From Ceratodon purpureus (Eukaryota; Streptophyta; Bryopsida; Pseudoditrichales; Ditrichaceae): a stretch of 64,000 nucleotides of DNA. Shown one piece after another: positions 23,801-36,601 of the stretch. The stretch covers positions 17,901,048 through 17,965,047 of the forward strand of contig CM026421.1 in NCBI GenBank assembly GCA_014871385.1, read 5' to 3'. The notes under the pieces were generated by a model. It saw nothing but the letters and a program-made list of their open reading frames with translations. It searched no databases and was not told the origin of the DNA. Every line of letters starts with the position of its first letter. Position 1 is the stretch's first letter. The position numbers and the translations under genes were made by a program.

Positions 23801-25611
23801 TGGAAAGCAGCTCTTTGATCCGCAGGTGACTTCGTAACAGGTCTACTTCTATGTTCAGAGCGTCCACCAAATAATCTATCGAACTGGTGTGACCGTAGGG
23901 TATGATGAGGAGGTAACCATCTGCGGGAGTCTCGGTAAATAATTTTGCGGCTCTCATAGGCGTACGTACCGCGGAGCTGATCTCCACAGGGAGGACAGGC
24001 AGTGTATCCCTGGTGAGCAGCGCCTGAAACAGTGCCGTATCCTGGGAAGTCGTGAGTAGTGTAAAGAATAGCTGCTCTTAAATTGCATATACGTTCACCT
24101 TCAGGCTTGCATACATCATACGCTGGTACTCCTCTCCATAGAGTCTTCATCTCCTCTATCAATGGTCTAATCCACACATCAAAGTACTGAAAAGGTACCT
24201 GCGATCTGCCAGGAATCAACAAAGCTAGAAGGGTAAAAAACTTCTTTGTAATTAGCCATGGTGGCAAATTCAGAATCGTTGCAATAACGGGCCATGCAGA
24301 CCAGCTGGACTTGTGTTGTTTAAAGGGACAAATACCATCGCACGATATTTGTAGTCTCAAGTCTGTGTCATTAGCTCCAAATCCCATAGTGTCGAACACC
24401 TCCGGGTCCAAAGTATCCAGTCTCTTCCAAGCTACTGAATCTGCAGGGTACCTTACTTTGCCATCTTTACTTTCGTTTTCCTTGTGCCAACGAAGAAGCT
24501 TAGACAGCGCTGGGATTCTGAGAAACCTCTGTAGCCTGGGTGTGACAGGGAAAAACCTCAGTACCTTCAAAGGCCGCGTTCTGTGGAACATGTCTCGATA
24601 TCTAGGTGAGTTACACACAGGACACCGGTCCAGGTTTTTCTTCGCTTCATCATCAAATAGAACGCATCCAGTTGGACATCCGTCAATGTTCCTGAAGCCC
24701 AACCCTAAACGGTTGGTGAGAGTCTTTGCCTGGTACAATGAACCCGGTAACTGGTTCTCAGAAGGGAGTAGTGTTTTAATCGTTGCAAAGATATCATCAG
24801 CTGCCTTGTTGGTAATTCCCGGATGTGTAGCCACTAAGTTAACAACCATCACTGTCGCTCCCAGTTTTGTTGTAGTGGAGCCATTGTACAGCAACCTCAT
24901 GGCATCCTCGAGTGCTCGTGCATCTTGCGCTCGCTCATTCTCAAGACGTTCATTAGTTTCACCGTTTTGACACGGCTCATCAGTGTGGGAACGATCGTCA
25001 TCATTGGTCCTATGATCTCTATTGTCACCACAGTCATCGGGTACGTTGCCCCCTTCATCTCTAACTCCTTCCTCCCCTATCACCCCTGACTCACAGCCCG
25101 CCACTCCCACTGGTGTATGACAATCCGCTGTATTGTTTCCCGGATCATCTTGGTTAATGCCTGTGATATCGTCACTTGCTTGCATAGCTGTCATCGCAAT
25201 CCGATTAATTGTTTCCTCTGTGGCCGCTGCTTCCTCCACCTGCTGATACATCTCTTGCAACATGTTTCGCATCTCCAATCCATTATCGCGTTCACGTATG
25301 ATTGTCGATGCTTGTGCAATCTTCGCAGTATAATCCTGTTCCCACTCGTCATCAGAAGAGTCCGGTTCCTGTGGCCCTCTCCAAGTTCGGCAGTCTGGAG
25401 ATCGGCCAAATCGTATCAAATGTCTTTCAACTTCTGTAATACTGATAGGGCGCCCAGTCCCTCGGTGATGCAAGCATGGGCATGGTATCCTTGGAAATCC
25501 GTATTGCAATGCCCGTTGTTTGTCTCGCAACCAGAGTTTGTTATCTCTTTCTCTGACCCTCCGGTGATCAGAAATCGGTAACTTTTCAGACATCCTGATA
25601 AGAGTGGTCAT
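20862..25611 (-). CDS. CACTA transposase, Tnp2/TnpD type (four exons, about 1275 aa)
   Basis: This is the DDE transposase that would cut at the CACTA ends. The model is exon 1 25611-23772, exon 2 23660-23386, exon 3 22777-21873 and exon 4 21669-20862. Each junction has GT/AG ends and matching phase (for example CAAG|GTAATT, CCAG|GG, GGGAG|GTACAT, GTGCAG|CAT). The total is 3828 nt with no internal stop. Exon 1 holds the Cys/His N-terminus and most of Transposase_21, including ISCDGICPF (D about 424) and THDFPGYG (D about 521). Exon 3 has LDIMHCEKN (E about 719), then the DUF4218-type region (VRWMYPIERTM). Exon 4 has the DUF4216-type block (YVGVLQDILVPNYG) and a basic tail. These acidic residues are the likely catalytic triad. 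ATG 25593 (MSEKLP) is an alternative start. The last intron (21872-21670) is the least certain. Confidence 0.9.
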
Positions 25612-27050
25612 TAAGGAATTAGTCCTTCAGGTTTTGCATGAACAAAGAAGAAGTCACTGAATAGTTTCTCCCGGTTGTGTGGAAACTATTGCAGATGTCA
25701 GCAAATCACGTTACAGAGAAACAATTGCTTTCAATGCAGCACCCAATACATCGTAATAATAGAATGAATATTACAAGAAGAGATTGTATGATTTAAGTAA
25801 GCAGACAGCCAAATGTAATATATCTTTATACGGGGGGTTCGATCATCACTTTACCTTGCAGCAGTATGGTCTTCTGGAAGTTGTATCCCCCGATGTTGAT
25901 TACATATCTCCCGAGTCGCACCTCCCTTACAGTGACACAAATTGTCGTCTTACATGTTCCTTCAGTGCCGGAACGACAAAAGTTAAAGGATGTGGAACTA
26001 AAGTGTGCAAAGAAACATACAGTGTACATGATAAACTTTCAAAATCTGATGTAAAAGCGCGATGTGACCGTGATAAGAGGAGCTGAATGGAAATTATTAG
26101 GACTGTCACAACCCAAGTGCAACTCAGACATTTGCATCGACCATAAACTGGTATAAACCCTAAGTGCACAATCGATTTATAATCAAATGGACAAAAAGGG
26201 AACGTGTATCTCTGTCGTTTAGTACAATACACTACAGCACAGGGTAGTGGATGGGCAATCAATTCAATGTTTTAAACAATAGACTGATTCTACACGATTA
26301 CAAACTGCAAGGACGTAATGCAGGAAGCAAGTGATAGCGGATACCTAAAATCTGTGGTTGATCTCCACTGCAACAACGCACTCCTTCTTGTTGACTGTAT
26401 CGCGTGTCTGCATGAATGAAACGGACAGAACTCGCATTAGTTGCAGGTGTAATGTGAACTATCAGAATACTCTATAATAGAGGATACGAAGGGACAAATT
26501 CATAGAAGGGGCATAGATCGTGAACATTTACGACCAGATTGGAGAATACAGACCACAAGTGATGTTGTCTAAGATGCCGCTATTGAGATCGAGTGAGTAT
26601 TTTTCATCGTAGATAATCATCCCATAAACATTCCCGCAAATGTTAAAATCAGAAAATGATCAGATGTATGCGAATTAAAAGGACGATCTCTTCTCTCGAA
26701 AGCAAATTCGAGATGCAAGAATGGTAGATGAAGAGATAGAACTTAAGCAGTATCGGTTTTCCTTCCTCTCAGGATAACGCAAACTCTCGGTTCTGAAAAA
26801 TGGAAAAGTTTCTAATTCCACTGTCACATAACTAACGGTTGTTCAAGAGTCTACAACGCTGAACATACCTTTGGTCGAAAAGGAAGTTGAAACGGTGAGC
26901 GACAGAGCTTGTAATCATCTCCTCCGAAACCCCTATCTGGTGCTCCGCTCAATTACGCAGATATCTTGCTACACTTCGTGAATTCTCCTTCCTGAATGAA
27001 CCCAGACGTTGTCGACTCCAGCCAAGAGAGAGGATTCTGACGCTGTAGAG
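25612..27050. promoter_or_regulatory. Divergent intergenic region between transposase and TnpA-like gene
   Basis: About 1.4 kb separates the two gene starts. It probably contains both promoters. Frames at 25784-26262 overlap on opposite strands and are not convincing genes. A short upstream ORF (ATG at 26996, 14 codons) precedes the TnpA-like start. Confidence 0.4.
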
Positions 27051-30000
27051 ATGTCACGGAAGAGAGTTATTGATGATCACGATGAAGAGGGTTTTGATGA
27101 AATCGAAACGGAGGAGAACGAGGGCATTACGAACGAGTACGAGCTTCAGCGAGCAGCGAGAGTTGCAAGCAACAATGCATACCTTCAGTCATGTCTTGCT
27201 GCTGCTGATGCATTGTAAGTGTCTTTTATACCCTAAACCCTAGAGCTCCCGTGTGTCTTACCGTCGATACGTGCCACGTGTCCATTTGAGCGGGTGAGAT
27301 TCACTGAGTGAAGGGGACATTGTCTTCTGAAGTTTGCCGGGAGATGAGAGTCATCTTTGCGAGTCTTGGCGTTCTACCGTGGAGAGGTATACCCTCATTT
27401 AATTACTACTCTTGTTTTTTTAGCAATTCTGACATAGGAGAGAAGCGACAAAAGCTTTCGAGGTGCCGGAACTCTGGTCGAGGAGGACCAGAACGCAGGA
27501 GTGAGCGTCTGGGAAAGTTAAATGTAATTGCGGAACGCAGACTTCCATATCCTTCGAATGCTGATGACAACGATGGCGAAGATGATACAAACAACCGAGG
27601 CAGCTCCGGCGACGGAGACCCATCAGGTAACATTATGGAATGTTAATGTTTGAACTCTGTGTTTACCCTCGTTTTATCTGTTCCGGTCGGACTTTCAGTG
27701 TAATTTCGCAAGGCAACGTATTTAGGTGAAATAGACCAGACTCCGATCTCCGGGAATTAATCTTTTATTCGCCGGTGTTAAATATAGGTACTGTTTTGAA
27801 CATCTATATTGTTGTCGAAGATGTTCTGACCCTATTCAATCCCGCTCTTTAGTTCCTTCAAGTTTTTGTCTTATACAATCAACGTAATTTCAATTGAGTG
27901 CCAAGCCGAGAGACATTTGTGGCAGTCATGTCCCGGTAATTTATTTGATGGGTTATGCCAAGCGGATCATTAAATTCATCTAATTTATACAGATTACAGC
28001 GAGAGAGACTTGCCATCAGACGCATCGGAGGATACGTCTCGCGAAGGTGATGAAAACAGATGCGTGAAGAAAACAGTGACGAAATCTAGGGTTTCTCAAC
28101 CCAAAAAAGTACCGGCTCGTAAGGATGTCAACGACGCGCACGAGGATCATGCATCAGGAAAGGCCTTCTTCCACCCTCCTGGAGGAGCAGGGAGTAGTAG
28201 GTTACCATCGTCATCGTCAAATCCGAACCTATGCCGACGCGCTTTGCTTGGGTACCTATTCCACAGGACCACCCGGGGGTTGAGTACTTCAACGTCACAG
28301 ATGCGGCTCCACAGGGGGGTTTCCCCGGAAATTGGCAATTTCATCCCACGTCGAATGTTCCAAGACCTGTTCAGAGTGAGACATTGTTAAGCACAGAGAA
28401 AGTACTGCTTCTTTATCAACGTCGATTAAAGAGGAGTCTTTGAAACGGAGGGAACGGAGAGCTCACAAAAGGGAAGCAGAGGAGGCAGCAAGGAGAAGAG
28501 AGAGTAATGGACTGAAACCCTTTGTAGTACAAGTCAACCATTAGGAGTTTATCGACAGCAGTTGCGATGGCCATCTCAAATGGCAGGAATACATTCGAGA
28601 TATGACTCCTCGATTCCTCGACATGAGCATTATCAGGTATGAGGAACAAAATGAACGCTCGAAAGAAAAGCTTCGTGACGATGTGCGTAATAAATTTGAG
28701 TTTGTAGGAACGAGATGACAGATGGATTCATGGACAAAATAATAAAGACGTGGCTAAGGAAGGACCGAGAACGTGCGAAGAGAATTCATGGTGGAAAAAC
28801 CGCTGCTTCCTTTGAGGTATAGCGACAAAGAGTGGGATGGATTGAATAAGCACTGGGGCCTTCCTTCTACAAAATCGCAATCAGAGAAAATGGCGGAGAA
28901 GAGACAGAAGGTTCAGCTCAACCCTAGAGATGGGGCGGCTGGGGTTATGCAGGAAAGGCAACCAAACTGGTGGGTACTTCAATTTACTTACATTCAATGG
29001 ATGTCTAGGACACAATCCATTTAGACTGTTAGGAATCTACGGTATAGAGACAGAACATTATAGTGTATTCTCAAATCACATCTAGAAAAGAGTGACTTTT
29101 TTTGGCTGCTTATGTATCACAGGAGAAAGACCAAGAACATGCTTCCGGGATGGTTGATGTTTCAGAGGAGTTTCGGAAAGGACTTGAAAATCCCAACAGC
29201 GTTGTAAGTACAGGATCCTACAATTTTATCGACACTGCCCGATATTGTCGTCTTTGTTACATGTAGTTATGGGATCCGTTACTCAGTGTTCGTCTCCATG
29301 ATGTTATATATGATTTAAGTGTGCAGAAAGAAAAGTACACGGTTGAACTGAACCTTAAACAATGTACTCATGTTCATGCAATTTATTACGTTCGTTTGAC
29401 CTTAACCAATGTAAGTTTGTAGGGACATGTCTCCTGATAAGATTATTTTAGATGCTTCAAATGTTGTTGTGAGGTACGTACTGAATGAGATGACCTGATT
29501 ATATGACAAAATGTTTACCTTGAAAAAAAACAGGCAATGGAAAAGAAGAATTCACAAAGGCTGACTGCAACGGAGAAGAGTCTTGCGGAAACAAACCGAA
29601 GGCTAGATGAAGTCCTACAGGGCAACAAGGACTTGCAGTCAATGCTACAGTCTGTACTAAGTAATTTAGTTCAATCTAATGCTGTTGAAAATGTGAGTTT
29701 GCCTCGCACAGGAAGCACTGCTGTGGAGATACATCTGGCACGGCACAGAACCAGCAAGCGTGGGCACATGGTCGATAATTCAAGGGGCCACGCCTCCAGT
29801 GAGCAATGGTGGGATGATCTGTGTGAAAACTCGGATGAGGAGCAACCAAAGAACGAGAGACGTAGGAGTACACCAAAAACATTTCTGAATGCAGATGACC
29901 AGGTTAGTGAATGTTGACCTATTATTCCCCTTATAAGTTTCATTAGCATTGTATACATCGACTGTTTTGTCTTCATTTAAAAGTTTTTGTTTCACAGAAC

Positions 30001-31811
30001 AATCAGTTACCTTCCTCTGTAACGTAAGACTAATATTCATGGATTTTTGAAAGCTGTTCTCCATGCTTGTGTAGGTCAAACGGAACTGTGTGTCCTTAAC
30101 GTCCTAATATATTATGCAGATTTTGATCAAACCATGAAAAACGTATGTGTATTGCGATTATTTTGAAGTGATCACTCACTGATTAATATTTTGGTGCTTC
30201 TTATTAATATCTCATTATTGATTGCTCTGAAGACATCCTTTAAGGTAGAAGAGTAATAAAATGTTAGACTATGTTATTTAGAGTATGACAAGTGAATTTC
30301 TAGACTACTATTTTCTTAGTATAAGAGAAACAGTCTCACATGATGCGTCAAGCCACTAACATGTGATACTCTCAGGAACGACCTGTTGTCAACCGTACTG
30401 CAATCACCCAAGAGACGGGGAAAACTACAGATGTCAAGGTAGTATTGCAACAATGTCTTGGCCCAAACATTTCTGCTCTTTTAGTCCGGTAATTCGTACT
30501 AGTCGTCTTGTGATAATCGTGATCTTTCTTTTACGAGATGAACGTTGGAAGTTATGAATGATGATCTGTTCGCCTTCTCTACATTCGATACTTAGAGTGA
30601 AAGAGATATACGGATGTTATTTGTCTCCTTTAATGTTCATCAGTAGGGACCACTCTGTACTACATGTGGCAGGATTTGGATCGCCGTTGAGGTGTTGGGT
30701 AGAAATTTGATATGGTGCAGATCTCTAATTTAGTGTAAATAGTTTATGATCTTGATTATTCACAAGGCATTAAAGTGAATACAGAGAATAATGTGGATTC
30801 TATTTCAGGTATCTAATATCTTCCATTGGGAACGCAGGGAGCTCAACATCCGGAACACAGTCCGGGAAAGAATAAAAATACCAAGGTGAGGGATCATCCA
30901 ATTTCATATGATACTATCTAGAAATTCGATTCCCTTATATTTGCCTTACGTTATAGTAGACGGATAAGGTACAAAACTTAGAAACATCTGTGTCGGATCT
31001 GATTATACTGTGTACGGTGCTGATGTTGAGTAAGAAACGTGTAATTCGAATAGTCGTTTTTAAATGAATTTGACTGTTTTTTTTCGATGTAAAAATGATT
31101 CCGTGACAAATAGTGCAAAATTACATTTAGAGCGCTATGATAGTTAGAGGATCAGTGAGCAGTATATCCTCACGAGGTCACTATAGTAAAACGTTATACA
31201 TTGTTAAACTAAATTGTAATGAATAAATGCTGACCAGGTGTTCAATGATATACTCATGAGATTCATAAGCTATACGTAATGATGCTAGCACAGTTTGAGT
31301 AAGTGTGGCCTCATTCAAGAGCGATTATAACCTCCGTGATATTTACGTTGTGTTTTATTTAAAAAACTAACTCAAATGATGACTATGTGTAGGCAGAAAA
31401 GAATGCTACATGCGAATTTGAATCTTCAACATGTCTGGAGGGAGAGGTAATCACGTATTTGAACGATCAATGCTATTCTATAGTTCAGATTAGTATTGAA
31501 ATATCAGTTCCATGAGCATTCACACATCTGTGTTATGCTGCAACTGCAGTTTCAAATTGGAGACATTGTGGCTAGCGGATACATCGAACAGGGCTTCTCG
31601 AGTGGCATCCGGAAGTGTGAATGCACTAGGAGGGACTGGGGTTTTTCATCATCGACCCATTCCACCTCAGTTTCTCCGTGTGAACTTACATTCTGTAGCT
31701 GTGAATGTTCCCCTACTTGTACCGGTGGAAGAGGCAGAGCAACAGAATCTGAATGACGCGTTGGGTTCAAGTGTTCTCTGGCCGAAGGCCTTAACGTTTC
31801 TCCAAAAATGA
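27051..31811 (+). pseudogene. TnpA-like CACTA accessory gene (Transposase_24-like), disrupted
   Basis: TnpA-type proteins bind subterminal repeats and help transposition. Good exons at the start are 27051-27214, 27424-27626 and one starting at 27993, with GT/AG sites and matching phase; they encode an acidic, Ser-rich N-terminus. Later blocks keep TnpA landmarks: SDKEWDGLNKHWGLPS and the following Lys-rich stretch (to donor at 28973), the short exon 29123-29203, a coiled-coil exon 29537-29902 (MEKKNSQRLTATEKSLAETN) and the C-terminal block ending NDALGSSVLWPKALTF (to 31811). Between them reading shifts frame near 28205-28231, 28541 and 28705, and stops interrupt conserved text (VVQVNH then stop). 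Some shifts could be unrecognised introns, but the gene looks damaged. Confidence 0.7.
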
Positions 31812-32189
31812 TGAGTTGTCGACTCATGCGTTTCAAGATGTTGTATATAAACCTACGCGGTGGCGGATGAGGAGAACTCTTAGTTGCAGGAACACGGCAG
31901 GAGAAGAGGACCTGGAGAAAGTTGGGAAGTTCATGAGGTCAGAAAAATAGATGTATGAAGCTTCAGTTTTTTTTTTTAAAGTTTTGCAATGTTGTATTAC
32001 TTATTCTCCATGCCGAGTGCATACCTCATTGTACAAAAAGCTTGCAGAAAATGCAATTGCTTCTTCATGCATAATGAAACAGTGGTATTCACTGCGTTTT
32101 GGCATTATACAAGCTTTTGCTTTAAGTTAATCACGGGATTGACACGTGGAACATATCAGCGCTCATAAATTACGAAATAAAATATGTAA

Positions 32190-32669
32190 TTGCCCGGTTG
32201 CTTATTTTCTCTGGAGGCCCATGCGTGGGCTACAAGTGTCAACTCAGGAGAGGCCATAGATAAAAACAAAACAATTTGGAACAGCGCATGTGAACGCGGA
32301 ATCATTGACACGTTGAGCTGTAGGTTCCGAATAACTCGGCATTGCAACTCAAAATCATGCTCCACGCGGACATGTATTGTCTGTGATAGTTCCCGAAGTA
32401 AACATCGCAGGAATGTTGATGTGGAGAACATTACCAGTCCGGAAGTTAATATGCGCATGAGAGAAGAAGAAACTCTGAAATGTACGAAGATAAATGTATA
32501 CGTAGTGGTCATCGATGAACATGTAGTTCCTCCGGAAAGGGCGTTTACTGAACAGGTGAATTCGGTCCTGAATGACAAAGGACGGAGAATGACCCGTCCA
32601 CGAAGACGCAGGGGCTACTGGTCATTTCTTGGCACGTCCGTCTCGAATGACTCGAACTGTGGTCACTAA
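32190..32669 (+). other. Open frame in the right subterminal region, doubtful
   Basis: A 159-codon frame without an initial ATG (it begins TTG) runs close to the right CACTA end. It is Arg/Cys-rich and matches nothing I know. Its opposite strand is also open for 140 codons. I treat it as subterminal DNA that may contain protein-binding repeats. Confidence 0.3.
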
Positions 32670-32682
32670 TTTCGTCATTTAA

Positions 32683-32701
32683 GACGGAATTCCTACTAGT
32701 G
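32683..32701 (-). repeat. CACTA right terminal inverted repeat
   Basis: Read on the minus strand it is CACTAGTAGGAATTCCGTC, one mismatch from the left TIR. The next three bases are TTT, the second copy of the target duplication. Confidence 0.95.
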
Positions 32702-32859
32702 TTTGAGCTACTTCTATGATGCCACCTATTGATTTAGGTTATTCTAAATTATATATTGCCACATGTTGATTTATAAATTTTCCACATGTTGATTTATATT
32801 ACTGACACTTGGTGATTTATGCTACTTCAACATATTGAATACTTCCATGCTACCACTTA

Positions 32860-33070
32860 TTGAGTTAACTATGCCGACTTGCTACTACTGATACTGCAAT
32901 ATCATAAGGTCATATATATCTTATTCATCACAAATTCTCAAATCAATCACTCCGTCGTTACATTTGAAATTCCAACTCTTTAAAGGAAAAATTTACATTA
33001 AGTATTAAGAGTTGTGACCAAGGGGAACTAAAATCTATAATTGGCCTATTAAATTAATCTTAGGATTCTT
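32860..33070. repeat. Direct repeat right of the CACTA element (partner at 9880-10190)
   Basis: Same-order similarity to 9880-10190, as described there. It lies about 160 bp outside the right TIR. Confidence 0.55.
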
Positions 33071-33570
33071 TGAACTTACACTCACAAAAAAAATAAGACA
33101 AGGACTATGGAGTTAAAATCCTTTAAAGGTATGCAAAGTGGCTTAGTGTATAATGTTCCATGGTCTAGGGGGCTAAAATATCTCTTTTGACACAAGATAG
33201 TGAAATAAAAAAAGGAATAATAAGGGAAAAAATATACATATATTATAATGGTATGCAATTTAATAGATAGCATAATGCATTCATTCTAAATTCAAAGTTG
33301 TTGAGATTTTTGTATCTAGAGTAATAATTTGGAAGATTAAGACCCCCAATAGTCTAAAACAACATGTTTTTATTTCTTCAATTATAATGTGTAATTAATA
33401 AAAAATAAGTCCATCATCTTTTTTATGCAAGAAGAGACCAAAAAAATTGCATTCTATAGGGCAATGTTTTATTTATTACACGCAGTTGATTTTTGAAAAT
33501 AATTATACATTTGAGTACAAAAAAATGTATTAACATGCTTTTGTTATCAAGTGCATATCCAACTTCATAA

Positions 33571-33962
33571 GGGGCAGTTTATACTATGGACCATGAAGAT
33601 TGACTAAGAGAGTTAAAATTATTTGATGGTCACATCTCTTGGTTTAGATATGTGACTATGAAAAAACAAAAATCATATTTTAAATGTCTTGTTCACTTGT
33701 CATAGTGTAAAGTGGATTTGGACCTAGATGGCTATGGGCTAAATTTCCAAAAAATCAGTAAAATAATTGAATTTTTTCCAATCACTGATTTGTTTGTTCA
33801 ATGGTCTCCTTGATTTTTGTCGAGTCGACCTTTTTGCCTCGACTCGACGGAAAACTTGTTGGACCATGGAACATTATATACTGGACAAAAAATAGCATAT
33901 TTAGGTAAACTCAAACTTTAGAAGGTTGTCGCCAATATCTGTGGTCCACAATGTAAACCGCT
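33571..33962. repeat. TIR element, GGGTTTACACTATGGACC family, copy 1
   Basis: The left end reads GGGGCAGTTTATACTATGGA and the right end, reverse complemented, reads GCAGCGGTTTACATTGTGGA. The interior includes 'tagtgtaaagtggatttggacc' and two copies of a 'gtcgag...ctcgac' motif near 33820-33850. It is related in reverse orientation to 37511-37985. It is non-coding and the target duplication is not clear. Confidence 0.55.
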
Positions 33963-34034
33963 GCTGAATGTAATCTTAATCTAAACTCCACAACTTTCAT
34001 TCACTCACAAATTTCCAATTAGTCTACAAAATAC

Positions 34035-34560
34035 TTGTGGAACAACCCTACACTTCCTAAATCCCATGGATGCACCTATTCAACATATGTCTCGAGCATA
34101 TGGAGACGTGAAAAATGTGACACTTCTGGTGCAAGCCCACATACATTCTGCGGATGTAGATCTGGTTATCGGCCAGGGGAATATATGGTGCTAAATGGGT
34201 GGAAGGAAGGAACACCAGCCTCCAGGAAAAGGTGTGCAGCAAACACAAGACCAGTAACGGGGAAAAGCTGTGCAGGCCTTCCCTTGTGATTCGTCTATTG
34301 AGTATCCAGTTTGCACTTGGAATGAGGGGGAAAGCTCTGAGAGTACTTTGGCTTACCTTTTTGACTCCAATTCTATGCTCAATGGCAGCAGATCATGGCA
34401 TGACAGGCCTCCCGTCACAGTAATGTTGAACACTAGACTATTTGCCCTGGTACAACTTTTTGCTGAGCAGACATCTTTCTATGGACACCTTTCCTTACAA
34501 GCATCCCAGAAAACTTGTAACTTTGTTTTAAGTTAGGCAACGGTTGCAAAGCTACTCTGC
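34035..34560. other. Low-copy-looking island, no gene recognised
   Basis: Base composition is more balanced than the surroundings. Three plus-strand frames of 74-88 codons overlap (34035-34289, 34199-34423, 34270-34536). None matches a known family. It could be a degraded exon or part of an old element. Confidence 0.3.
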
Positions 34561-35794
34561 CGAAGAGGCAGTTCCCATGGCCCATCACCCAATTTCACCC
34601 ATCCTTGGATATCCGGGGGTTCTTCTGATTTGTTAAAATTCTAGTGTTTAAAATATGGGTAATTTTTATTTTATTTTTTGTATGTTTGTATTTTCATGTA
34701 GTAATCCCACGTGGAAACATAAGAAGACAAGGAATTGAAGTCAAGAATTGAATTGAAGACTAAGGTAGAGGCTCATATTCCCGACTGAATTTCAGGTTTG
34801 CATACTTAGACTTGTGAAAGATTTTTTTATATATTTCTGGATGTTCCGCAAAGCTATTGCAAAGGCATCCCCCCAAAAAATTTAATTTTTGAGCATTTCT
34901 ACAATTTTCTATGAATTTTTGAGTCTGAAGGCATAGAGTGACCATTGACCATTCACTAGAGTCCTACATTCATGAGCGGTTGGATTCTGAAAATAGAACG
35001 CTTTGGCACCAATGAAAACCAATCATAAACTTTCAGTTTTACCAAGTATGGACGTAATTAGAACCCTCTTGGACACTTTCTCAATTAAGGTTGGTTGGTT
35101 CCTGACAGCCCTTCCCCAATCAGTAGCGGTCGAGATTACAACCCGCTCGGAAATACAACCCTCTACCTTAGTGTGATTTAAGATCTTATTGAAAGCAATG
35201 CTATTACATAGGGCACCAAGACCTAGATAGTGCATGCTACCTTTATTGTTCCCCTTAGGATGACATTCATTGATATGAGAATCATTTAATGGTCTAAAAA
35301 AATCAAATTTTGATGAACCATAGTTTTTTCATAATGAATAGATTGGGTGATTAGAGATAATTCCTAAAAGTCTACACTATATAAGCTCAAAAAATATTGG
35401 TGTTTTTAAAGTGCCATTGGTATAAATAAAAAAAAACATACAATCTTGTAGTGGACTTGTTGTACATGATGTAGATCACATTGGACTTGCATAATTGAAG
35501 ATTAGAGAATTATAATGTTTTTTAATCAGAAAAATAATCTGAACTTTGATTGGTGACAATTTTAAGTTGAAATACAACTTTTAAACATTTTCTAATAAAA
35601 TCAGTTCTTTAGATACATAGTTATTTAACTTCATCTCAAAAACACATAAGAGAAAAAAAATACAATAAGGTATTAATGTATCCACAAATGGCCTTAAAAT
35701 GTCAAGAAATGACCCAAATACTATAAAGCTAAAATAGTCAAGAACAATAACTCTTTACATTAAAACGCTTGTCAGATCTTTGCAACATCTTGGA

Positions 35795-36601
35795 TTAATC
35801 CTAAAGCATCAACTTAACAATAATGGTATGATTTAGGGTCCAGTTAGGTTCCCCATAAGTCATTTTTTATGAGATGAAGCTGTAATTTTGGCACAATATA
35901 GAAAATTATCATGTTTTTTAATAAGACTATTTATGCTTCAAAATTCTTCATACTTTAAGAGATATTGGCAATCAAAGTTTGAAAATTTGCCCAAAACTAT
36001 TGTACATGCTCAAAATCTACCCAAAATGAGTTAAATCACAAAAACTTCAAAAATTCACCAAAAATTGATGTTTTATTTTTTTCAAGTTTGGTTTTTTGTA
36101 CATGAAAATACAATTTGGAGGCATGATCTCACCGCTTGGATTTTCATTCTAATATTTTTCCATATGCCTTTTTTACTATCATAGACCAGTGTTTGTATTT
36201 GAATTTCAGTACACCTCCATGTGAAAAATGAAGCATTTCTTTAGGTTTTATGGGTCGTATGAGGGGAAAAGTGCATGGACATATTCCTAATCCACATAAG
36301 AAGAAGAATTTGAAGAGCTTCTCATCAAATTTACTTTTGAAATTGGTTTTTTTGGCTCACAAAACACTTGAAACCCATTTTGCAACATGGAAAGAAAACT
36401 TTTTTTCCAACTTAAAACATTATGATCTCACAAATGGTACGGATTTTGAATCTAAGATTTGAGGTACATATACATGTACAAGTAAAGCACTAGATCCTAT
36501 GGTTGCAACCCCAAAAATACATCAAAACTTAAAAACTTCCACCTTACATTGAAAATGTCTAGTTTTTAGGAGTTTTGAGGCCTTTCAACTTTAGGGGTTA
36601 A
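35795..36601. mobile_element. TTAA-flanked element 'H', about 0.81 kb
   Basis: The left end is TTAATCCTAAAGCATC and the right end is CAACTTTAGGGGTTAA, with TTAA on both sides. The interior is the reverse orientation of I and J: 'tggtatgatttagggtccag' and 'tttaataagactatttatgc' near the left, and the block 'ctcacaaatggtacggatt' near 36433. A 70-codon frame at 36250-36462 is a by-product. Confidence 0.65.

Larger units (their letters stand above)
10296..32701. mobile_element. Complete 22.4-kb CACTA (En/Spm) DNA transposon
   Basis: The element starts CACTAGTAGGAATTCTGTC (10296-10314) and ends with the inverted copy at 32683-32701, with one mismatch in 19 bases. A 3-bp TTT duplication (10293-10295, 32702-32704) flanks it, as expected for CACTA elements. 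Its base composition is more balanced than the AT-rich flanks. It carries a Tnp2-type transposase gene (minus strand, 25611-20862), a TnpA-like gene (plus strand, from 27051), a captured CDPK fragment (12.5-13.3 kb) and further cargo ORFs. The two transposition genes are divergent, with about 1.4 kb between their starts. Sharp TIRs and TSD plus an open transposase suggest a fairly recent insertion. Confidence 0.95.

Noticed and set aside
9880..33070. LTR pair flanking 10-33 kb
   Set aside because: The repeats are diverged, lie outside clear CACTA TIRs with a TTT duplication, and no LTR-retroelement genes are present.
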